Shown here: in pieces, positions 1 to 5,368 of the stretch
Numbering within the stretch: position 1 is the first letter of the stretch
Layout of the letters: each line of letters begins with the position of its first letter
Assembly (NCBI GenBank): GCA_027451425.1
Contig: DAIDJH010000047.1
Location: forward strand, 1-9,188
Direction: 5' to 3'
Length of the DNA: 9,188 nt
Origin: Bdellovibrionales bacterium
GTDB lineage: Bacteria > Bdellovibrionota > Bdellovibrionia > Bdellovibrionales > UBA1609
Position numbers and translations under genes: made by a program
The notes under the pieces: generated by a model
What the model saw: the letters and a program-made list of their open reading frames with translations, nothing else
Database searches by the model: none
What the model was told of the DNA's origin: nothing

Positions 1-293
1 AAATCATGCAGCAAGCTAACCAAATGCAGCTCAAAATGAAAAAGGCCCAAGAAGAGCTTGCGACTCAAGAATTTGAAGGTTCGTCCGGCGGCGGTGCCGT
101 AAACGTGAAGGTCAATGGAGCCAACCGCATTCTCTCCGTAACGATAAAGCCCGATGTCATGAGCGCGGGCGATGTTGAAATGCTCCAAGACTTGATTGTG
201 ACGGCCGCCAATGAGGCGCTCAAAGTAGCCAGCGAAACTTCGCAAGCTGAGATGTCTAAAATCACCGGCGGCATCGGCATTCCGGGAATGTAA
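1..293 (+). CDS. ybaB: YbaB/EbfC family nucleoid-associated protein (5' end outside window)
   Basis: Small dimeric DNA-binding protein of the YbaB/EbfC family, which in many bacteria is encoded between dnaX and recR and associates with the nucleoid. The visible 95 residues hold the family pattern: an amphipathic N-terminal helix (QANQMQLKMKKAQEEL), a glycine-rich turn (GSSGGGAV), a beta sheet with VKVNGANRI, and a helical segment around EMLQDLIVTAANEA, ending in a short Gly/Pro/Met tail. The first ATG in the window (position 6) aligns with the internal Met of the usual N-terminal LMKQAQ segment rather than with the true start. The frame is open to position 1, so the gene almost certainly begins a few codons before the window. 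Its TAA overlaps the ATG of recR by one base, implying translational coupling. The family call is firm; a direct role in repair is not shown by sequence. Confidence 0.93.
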   Translation, partial: IMQQANQMQLKMKKAQEELATQEFEGSSGGGAVNVKVNGANRILSVTIKPDVMSAGDVEMLQDLIVTAANEALKVASETSQAEMSKITGGIGIPGM

Positions 294-925
294 TGATTCA
301 GCACATCCCCTCGCTTGAAAAATTAGTAAACGAACTTGCAAAATTGCCTGGCGTGGGGCCAAAGACGGCACAGCGACTCGCCTATCACATTTTGCGAAGC
401 CCGGCCGCTTACAATGATAATCTTCGTGCGGCACTAGAGGGTGTCAAAAATTCTGTGCATGAATGTGCGCGTTGCTTTTCATTCACTGAAAATGCGGACC
501 TTTGCCACTATTGCCTTGATCCAAAGCGAACGGACGAGTCGATTTGCATCGTTGAAGACCCCGCTGATATCATTCGCATTGACACCTCCGGCGCTTTTCG
601 TGGCCGCTATCATGTCCTTCACGGCACACTTTCGCCACTGGATGGCGTGGGCCCTAAAGATATTCGCCTTGAGCCGCTTCTTGAGCGCGTGACTCGAGAG
701 CCGATTCGTGAAATCATTTTGGCATTGGATGCCGATCTTGAAGGCGACACAACCGCGCTTTACACTGCAAAACAATTGCGCGGTTTGAACTTGACGGCTC
801 AAGACGGCACCAGGCGGCCGCTTCGAATCAGTCGGCTCGCGCATGGTATTCCAATAGGGGGCGACATCGATTATATGGATTATCGAACAATCGGCCGCGC
901 AATCGAAAACCGCGTGGAGTTGTAA
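293..925 (+). CDS. recR: Recombination mediator protein RecR
   Basis: RecR acts with RecF and RecO to load RecA onto SSB-coated single-stranded DNA at gaps. At 210 residues it is close to the usual family length of about 200. The expected parts are in order: a helix-hairpin-helix (LPGVGPKTAQRLA, about residues 18-30), a four-cysteine zinc finger (C58, C61, C71, C74), and a Toprim domain from about residue 83 (IVEDPADI, then the HGTLSPLDGVGP loop, ALDADLEGDTTALY, and RLAHGIPIGGDIDY near the C terminus). The start is fixed by the TAATG overlap with ybaB, and the stop makes the same overlap with mglA. Residues after GGDIDY read MDYRTI where many RecRs have ADELTL, a mild divergence. No key domain is missing. 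Confidence 0.97.
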   Translation: MIQHIPSLEKLVNELAKLPGVGPKTAQRLAYHILRSPAAYNDNLRAALEGVKNSVHECARCFSFTENADLCHYCLDPKRTDESICIVEDPADIIRIDTSGAFRGRYHVLHGTLSPLDGVGPKDIRLEPLLERVTREPIREIILALDADLEGDTTALYTAKQLRGLNLTAQDGTRRPLRISRLAHGIPIGGDIDYMDYRTIGRAIENRVEL

Positions 926-1515
926 TGTCATTCATCAACTACAACGCCAAAGAGATTCATTGTAAGATCGTCTATTACGGCCCCTCGCTTGGCGGCAAAA
1001 CAACCAACCTTCAATGGATTTATCAAAAAAGCGTCGCACAAGACCGCTCCGATCTTGTGGAGCTCCCGACCGATGTTGAGCGTACTTTATTTTTCGACTT
1101 CTTGCCGATGGAAATTGGCGAGATCCGTGGATTTAAAACACGCTTTCACCTCTATACCGTACCAGGCCAAGTGGTTTACGATGCCAGCCGCCGCTTGATA
1201 TTAAAGGGTCTCGACGGCGTTGTCTTTGTTGCTGACTCACAGGCCGAGCGTATGGAAGAAAACCTACAGTCCCTTCGTAATCTTGAGCTCAATCTCGAGC
1301 AACAAGGCTACGAATTGCGCAATTTGCCGCTAGCCATTCAGTACAATAAGCGCGACTTGCCGAACGCCCTACCAATTGCTGAACTTCGGAATACCCTTAA
1401 CCCATACAATGCTCCCGATTTTGAAGGCCGCGCCCGCGAAGGCGTGGGGGTTTTTGAGGCCCTCCGCACCGCCTCAAAAGCGATAATCACAACGCTTAAG
1501 GGTGGCGAGATTTAG
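925..1515 (+). CDS. mglA: MglA-type small Ras-like GTPase (polarity/motility regulator)
   Basis: Ras-like GTPase of the MglA family, which in Myxococcus sets the leading cell pole for type IV pili and gliding. In Bdellovibrio it is known to be needed for predation. The 196-residue protein aligns almost end to end with myxobacterial MglA from the MSFINY N terminus onward. Visible motifs are the P-loop GPSLGGKTT (19-27), switch I with R53 and T54 followed by LFFDFLP, the family hallmark GEIRGFKTRFHLYTVPGQ ending at Q82, and the guanine-specificity motif NKRD (141-144). The catalytic Arg53 and Gln82 of MglA are both present. Residue 21, equivalent to Ras Gly12, is Ser. The ATG overlaps the recR stop and is preceded by GGAG at 916-919. 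No mglB lies beside it: upstream is recR, downstream nadA. Confidence 0.95.
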   Translation: MSFINYNAKEIHCKIVYYGPSLGGKTTNLQWIYQKSVAQDRSDLVELPTDVERTLFFDFLPMEIGEIRGFKTRFHLYTVPGQVVYDASRRLILKGLDGVVFVADSQAERMEENLQSLRNLELNLEQQGYELRNLPLAIQYNKRDLPNALPIAELRNTLNPYNAPDFEGRAREGVGVFEALRTASKAIITTLKGGEI

Positions 1516-1525
1516 CCTCGGTGTT

Positions 1526-1554
1526 TTGAGTCAAACCTCGTTTCATGCTATACA
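1526..1554 (+). promoter_or_regulatory. Candidate sigma70 promoter for nadA
   Basis: The -35 TTGAGT (1526-1531) and -10 TATACA (1549-1554) are separated by 17 bp, and a TG one base before the -10 gives an extended -10. Each hexamer matches the consensus at four of six bases. It lies just after the mglA stop, and the -10 ends 7 bp before the preferred nadA ATG, so transcription would start at or within a base or two of that ATG. Not tested; base matching alone can mislead. Confidence 0.5.
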
Positions 1555-1561
1555 GCACCGC

Positions 1562-2503
1562 ATGGAACTCTTGAACGAAATCCGTCGCTTAAAGAGAGAT
1601 CGAAATGCGCTGATTCTTGCTCACTTCTATGAAGACGGCGCGATCCAAGATCTTGCTGATTTTGTCGGCGACTCTCTTCAGCTTGCTCAGTTTAGCCAAA
1701 AAACAAATAACCCTGTTGTGTTGATGGCCGGCGTTGTGTTTATGGCTGAGACCGTAAAAATTCTCTCCCCCGAAAAAACCGTGCTAGTTCCTGATTTAAA
1801 CGCCGGCTGTTCGCTTGTCGCTCACTCGCCATTTGAAGAATACAAAGCCTGGAAGGATGCCCACCCCAACAGCATACTTGTCAGTTACGTCAATTGTTCC
1901 GCCGATGTGAAAAGCATATCGGATGTCATTTGTACATCGGCCAACGCTGAACAAATTATCCGCGCGATCCCGCCTGAGAAGACTGTACTTTTTGGCCCTG
2001 ATCGAAACCTGGGCTCCTATTTACAAAAGAAGCTCAATCGCCCCATGGAGCTTTGGCCCGGCGCCTGCGAAGTGCACGTGCTTTTTTCCGCACGAAAACT
2101 GTTCGAGCTTAAGCACGCTCACCCAAACGCACCCGTACTAGCACACCCTGAATGTATCGAAAGCGTCCTACAATACGCGGATGTCATTGGTTCAACATCG
2201 CGACTTTTAAACGAAGTGAAAACCAACCCAGCAAAGACCTTTATCGTGGCAACAGAGCCTGGGATTTTTCATCAAATGAAAAAAGCTCGGCCCGACGCCG
2301 AGATCTTGCAAGCTCCCGCTGAAGGGAGCTGCGCTTGTAACGAATGCCCCTATATGAAACTCAATTCGCTAGAGAAAATAGCCGCTGCACTTCACGATTT
2401 GACCCCCGCCGTTTCGGTCATGCCGTCTATTGTTGACAAAGCTCGCGTGCCCCTTGAGCGCATGCTGAAAATTACAGCCGGTACGCCCATTCAATGGCAT
2501 TAA
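1562..2503 (+). CDS. nadA: Quinolinate synthase NadA
   Basis: A [4Fe-4S] enzyme that condenses iminoaspartate (from NadB) with dihydroxyacetone phosphate to make quinolinate, the entry step of de novo NAD synthesis in the cytosol. From the ATG at 1562 the protein has 313 residues, in the range of the shorter NadA class. Family motifs include LILAHFYEDGAIQDLADFVG near the N terminus, the first cluster cysteine in NAGCSL (C83), SYVNCSADVKSISD, FGPDRNLGSY, PGACEVH (C169), and the C-terminal GSCACNECPYMKLNSLEK, whose cysteines (257, 259, 262) supply the third ligand. An in-frame GTG at 1502 would add 20 residues that do not look like NadA and would overlap mglA, so I prefer 1562. That ATG has no Shine-Dalgarno, which fits the near-leaderless promoter upstream. 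nadB and nadC are not in the window. Confidence 0.95.
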   Translation: MELLNEIRRLKRDRNALILAHFYEDGAIQDLADFVGDSLQLAQFSQKTNNPVVLMAGVVFMAETVKILSPEKTVLVPDLNAGCSLVAHSPFEEYKAWKDAHPNSILVSYVNCSADVKSISDVICTSANAEQIIRAIPPEKTVLFGPDRNLGSYLQKKLNRPMELWPGACEVHVLFSARKLFELKHAHPNAPVLAHPECIESVLQYADVIGSTSRLLNEVKTNPAKTFIVATEPGIFHQMKKARPDAEILQAPAEGSCACNECPYMKLNSLEKIAAALHDLTPAVSVMPSIVDKARVPLERMLKITAGTPIQWH

Positions 2504-3030
2504 AACCCCCGCCGTTTAGCCTCGTGCGAATCCATGGCGTGCGCGTTAAATACGTCGTGTCGCCGAAATGGCACGCCAAACGCCGTCTCAACCTGAAACA
2601 GGCCCTAAATGAGTTTCTCACGCGGCATCAGCGTCAGTTTGTGAGCTTGTCGCATACCCGTCACCTGGGTGGATTTGCCTGCTCAACAACGCCTGTAGGG
2701 TTCGACCTCGAGCCTGCCGAGCGAACAGTTTCAAAACATGCGGCAATACGCTTTGCAACACCTCAAGAGTTAAAAAAATTTAAGGGGAGCGCGCTTGCAG
2801 TATGGGTCGCAAAAGAAGCCGCCTTTAAATCTCTTCGTGGCCTCAAACAACCACAAACAGTCACGGCCATAGGGCTCGAACGCATTAGATTCTTTAAAAA
2901 AAATAATGGCACCCAACTTTTCTTCTTTCGCTTTAAGTTGAACAATTACGATAGATTAGGCGGGGTTGGTGCGGGCCGCTGCGAAATTTCTCGGCGTACT
3001 ATTATGGGATTTGCCCTTTTTAACCCTTAA
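2494..3030 (+). CDS. 4'-phosphopantetheinyl transferase superfamily protein
   Basis: Probable phosphopantetheinyl transferase, which moves the 4'-phosphopantetheine arm of CoA onto a serine of an acyl or peptidyl carrier protein. In 178 residues the core motifs are clear: SLSHTRHLGG (51-60), VGFDLEPAER (68-77) with the metal-binding Asp71 and Glu73, a PQEL segment with Glu92, and VWVAKEAAFKSL (103-114) with the conserved W-x2-KEA-x2-K. This is shorter than typical Sfp-type enzymes (around 220) and longer than AcpS (around 125). The part before the core is short and not recognisable. The start lies inside the last codons of nadA (10-base overlap), suggesting coupled translation. The carrier protein it serves is not in the window. 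AcpS-like or Sfp-like placement is uncertain, so no gene symbol is given. Confidence 0.8.
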   Translation: MALKPPPFSLVRIHGVRVKYVVSPKWHAKRRLNLKQALNEFLTRHQRQFVSLSHTRHLGGFACSTTPVGFDLEPAERTVSKHAAIRFATPQELKKFKGSALAVWVAKEAAFKSLRGLKQPQTVTAIGLERIRFFKKNNGTQLFFFRFKLNNYDRLGGVGAGRCEISRRTIMGFALFNP

Positions 3031-3065
3031 CTTTCGTCCAGCTCAGCCGATACGTATTAAAAGGC

Positions 3066-3070
3066 GGAGG
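3066..3070 (+). promoter_or_regulatory. Strong Shine-Dalgarno of the PilZ gene
   Basis: GGAGG lies 7 bases before the ATG at 3078. It fixes the start of the PilZ protein and shows that canonical ribosome binding sites are used here, in contrast to nadA and the 3471-4133 gene, which lack one. Confidence 0.8.
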
Positions 3071-3077
3071 AGCAACA

Positions 3078-3461
3078 ATGAAAAGTGAGCGGCGTGTAGC
3101 GGGAAGAAAAGCGGTTGAGGGCATTTTGATTAGTGACCTCACCGCGATAACAAATTATGCGGTTATCGCCAAAGCGGGCCGTATCGTAAACGCTTCGACG
3201 AGCGGGTTTTTACTAGAAATAGAGCGAAAAGATTTAGTTCCAAAGTCTCTCCGAGAAAATCTCAATTTAGAATCACTATTGGGCCAGCATGTGGCCTTGT
3301 ATTTACCGCAGATGAACCTTGATCTCGACGGGAGCGTGACTCGCGCTACCCATATGGGTAAGGGACGTTTTGTTGTTGGCGTCGATTTTTCATATGAGGT
3401 GCCGGAATATTGGCGCGCCTGCTTGGTCGATCTTTTGCCTATGCCTGGTGAGATGAGCTAG
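3078..3461 (+). CDS. PilZ domain protein (predicted c-di-GMP receptor)
   Basis: Stand-alone PilZ domain of 127 residues, expected to bind cyclic di-GMP in the cytosol and pass the signal to a partner by contact. Both halves of the binding signature are present: the RxxxR motif (R6 to R10, RVAGR) and the (D/N)xSxxG motif (NASTSG, 38-43). The rest reads as the beta barrel, with LGQHVALYLP (68-77), a second strand pair around GSVTRATHMGKGRFVVGVDF, and a short C-terminal helix. No output domain or membrane segment is attached. It starts 47 bp after the phosphopantetheinyl transferase gene with its own strong ribosome binding site. It ends 9 bp from the convergent next gene, with no terminator hairpin between them. 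PilZ proteins are numerous in Bdellovibrio, so its particular target cannot be named. Confidence 0.9.
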   Translation: MKSERRVAGRKAVEGILISDLTAITNYAVIAKAGRIVNASTSGFLLEIERKDLVPKSLRENLNLESLLGQHVALYLPQMNLDLDGSVTRATHMGKGRFVVGVDFSYEVPEYWRACLVDLLPMPGEMS

Positions 3462-3470
3462 CGCCCACAT

Positions 3471-4133
3471 TCAAAGTGCTGAAAACTTCGGCAACCCCGA
3501 TTCGCTGATGAGCGCCAAAGAATAGTGAGCCGGTAAAAACCACGACAATGCTTCAAGAATGCCCTGGTGCTCACTAGCGTCAGGGTTACCCAGCGCCTCA
3601 AGAGAAAAACACAAATCGTAGTTTTTTCGATCCGTACTCATGACGAGAACCCGCGGATTTGACACGCCGTTATCGTGAAAAAAGGAGCGCAGAATTTCTT
3701 GTACGTATTTTGGCAGATACTCTTCAGTTGGCGCCCCCGCATGAGCCGCTTGTCCTTCATGCAATTCAAATTTGGCTGGCAACGACGCTTCTTGAGCTAT
3801 TTCGTTTGAATCCCCCTCAACAGTAAAGATCCGACCCGTTTGACGGTAGTTCCAGATCATCCCGTAGGTCAAAATTGCATCGGGCATTTCATTTTGCGGG
3901 TTTATAACCAGACCAATCCCCCGCGTCGAAAGCCACGAAACTATGTTGCCAAATGGGTCTTTAGCTCCGGTTTCAAGGTCGGCAAGAAGGTACGGCCAAC
4001 CATCCGGCCCTGTAACAGGAGTTTCGTTTAAAACCCGCAATTGTGCGCCCGGGAGTTCTTTAAAAAATTCGGCCTGCCACACTCCGTCGCGCATGGCCTG
4101 GGGAACTTCAGCAAGTTCGTAGATGGATGCCAT
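3471..4133 (-). CDS. Hypothetical cytosolic protein, possibly SseB-C-like at its C terminus
   Basis: I do not recognise this 220-residue protein with confidence. It has no signal peptide and no membrane segment, and it is acidic and well folded in appearance. The N-terminal half contains PVTGPDGWPYLLAD, FGNIVSWLSTRGIGLVINP and YGMIWNYRQTG. The C-terminal part (about 138-210: LPKYVQEILRSFF, then NPRVLVMSTDRKNYDLCFSL, then ILEALSWFLPAHYSLALIS) alternates helix and strand in a way loosely like the C-terminal domain of SseB-type proteins. That resemblance is weak. The ATG at 4133 has no Shine-Dalgarno. A later in-frame ATG (Met14, after CCCAGGCC) is an alternative start. It is divergent from the glycosyltransferase at 4163 with only 29 bp between starts, so any promoter must overlap the neighbour's coding sequence. 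Confidence 0.8.
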   Translation of the reverse strand: MASIYELAEVPQAMRDGVWQAEFFKELPGAQLRVLNETPVTGPDGWPYLLADLETGAKDPFGNIVSWLSTRGIGLVINPQNEMPDAILTYGMIWNYRQTGRIFTVEGDSNEIAQEASLPAKFELHEGQAAHAGAPTEEYLPKYVQEILRSFFHDNGVSNPRVLVMSTDRKNYDLCFSLEALGNPDASEHQGILEALSWFLPAHYSLALISESGLPKFSAL

Positions 4134-4140
4134 GGGCGAC

Positions 4141-4169
4141 GTTTTGGAGTAAGCTGCTCACCATGTCAA
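4141..4169 (-). promoter_or_regulatory. Weak candidate promoter for the 3471-4133 gene
   Basis: On the minus strand a perfect -35 TTGACA (4164-4169) is followed after 17 bp by CAAAAC (4141-4146), which matches a -10 at only three of six bases. The -10 ends 7 bp before the ATG, the same spacing as at nadA. The -35 overlaps the first codon of the divergent glycosyltransferase gene. The poor -10 keeps confidence low. Confidence 0.25.
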
Positions 4170-5368
4170 TCGATACCATGCGCTTTATAGATTTTTACGT
4201 CGGTGTGCCTCTATGTTTTTTGGCTGGGTTATGGCTGAGGTTCGTGGCCCTGTTTCAAAAAAGAAATACCCCTGTTCAACCCCCACGTCGCACCGTATTT
4301 CTTCAACTTTCAGAGATGGGGAGCGCAATTATTGGCGATGCCGCGCTTCGCTGGCTGCGCGCTCAAAATGTCGAAGTTTTTTACGCGATTTTTGAGCGAA
4401 ATTCGGCGAGCCTTCGTATGGTGGGCACTGTCCAAAAAGATCATGTTTATTTAATTCGTGAAAAAAATTTTCTTACCTTCGCCTTCGATTCGCTGCGGTT
4501 TTTTGTGTGGTGCCGACTACACAAAATCGACTCCGTCGTTGATTTCGAACTTTTCTCACGATATTCGGCGCTACTATCAGCATTTAGCGGCGCGCGCCGG
4601 CGCGTGGGCTTTGATGCATTTCATGCCGAGGGCCTTTATCGCGGAGCGATCCTCACCAGACGCGTGACCTACAACCCGCACATGCATATCTCGAAAAACT
4701 TCATGGCATTGGTCAAATCGTTAATGTCCGCCGATCACGATATTCCATTTTATAAGGGCGTGATTACTGATGACGAGATTAAACCACAAAAAGTTGTGGT
4801 GACTGAGGGCTCAAAAATGCGTGTCCGCTCCGCACTCAATCAACTGGGCGGAATCGATGCGCAAACAAAATTGGTTATCATGAATTGCGCCGGCGGAGAG
4901 TTTCTGCCACAGAGACGCTGGCCACAAGTCCACTACGCCAAGTTGGCGCAAATGATTTTAGATAAACATCCGGATGCGCGCGTTTTACTGACTGGCTCCC
5001 CGAGCGAATCGCTAGAGGTCGATCCCATTCGAGTCATGGCCGCGCGCGATCGCTGCCACAATTTTGCAGGCCGCGTTGCTTTTGAAGATCTCACGGGATT
5101 GTACACCCTATGCCGCCTTATGATTTCCAACGATTCAGGCCCGGCGCATTTTGCAAGCCTCACAGATCTACCGACATACGTGTTCTTTGGGCCCGAAACC
5201 CCGAGCTTATACGGCTCTCTTGGCAACTTCACGCCGCTTTATGCCCATTACGCATGCTCTCCGTGCGTAAGCGCGTTCAATCATCGAAAAACGGCGTGCC
5301 GAGATAATAAGTGCCTGCAAGCGATCACACCAGAAGACGTTTACTCGCATATTGTCCATCACCTCTAG
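4163..5368 (+). CDS. Membrane-anchored glycosyltransferase family 9 protein
   Basis: Family 9 (GT-B) glycosyltransferase, the ADP-heptose:LPS heptosyltransferase family, which adds sugars to lipopolysaccharide core on the cytoplasmic face of the inner membrane. From ATG 4163 the protein has 401 residues. A hydrophobic segment (about 8-30, FIDFYVGVPLCFLAGLWLRF) should anchor it in the membrane. The N-terminal domain starts at VFLQLSEMGSAIIGDAALRWL (45-65). The C-terminal nucleotide-sugar domain has MNCAGGEFLPQRRWP (240-254), VLLTGSP, and the family hallmark SNDSGPAHFAS (322-332) followed by FFGPETP. Four cysteines follow (365, 368, 379, 384), as in many members. An upstream in-frame ATG (4127) has no ribosome site and overlaps the divergent gene; 4163 has GGAG at 4146-4149, though 13 bases away. 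The acceptor and the sugar are unknown. Confidence 0.88.
   Translation: MSIDTMRFIDFYVGVPLCFLAGLWLRFVALFQKRNTPVQPPRRTVFLQLSEMGSAIIGDAALRWLRAQNVEVFYAIFERNSASLRMVGTVQKDHVYLIREKNFLTFAFDSLRFFVWCRLHKIDSVVDFELFSRYSALLSAFSGARRRVGFDAFHAEGLYRGAILTRRVTYNPHMHISKNFMALVKSLMSADHDIPFYKGVITDDEIKPQKVVVTEGSKMRVRSALNQLGGIDAQTKLVIMNCAGGEFLPQRRWPQVHYAKLAQMILDKHPDARVLLTGSPSESLEVDPIRVMAARDRCHNFAGRVAFEDLTGLYTLCRLMISNDSGPAHFASLTDLPTYVFFGPETPSLYGSLGNFTPLYAHYACSPCVSAFNHRKTACRDNKCLQAITPEDVYSHIVHHL

Noticed and set aside
1502..1561. GTG-initiated extension of nadA by 20 residues
   Set aside because: The added residues do not resemble NadA, it would overlap mglA, and the promoter at 1526-1554 fits the later ATG better.
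3031..3077. Possible promoter for the PilZ gene (TACGTA/TATTAA near 3051-3060)
   Set aside because: No -35 and -10 pair matches well at a suitable spacing; the PilZ gene may simply be read from upstream.
4127..4162. Upstream ATG for the family 9 glycosyltransferase
   Set aside because: No ribosome site precedes it and it would overlap the divergent gene's start; the ATG at 4163 has GGAG upstream, though spaced long.
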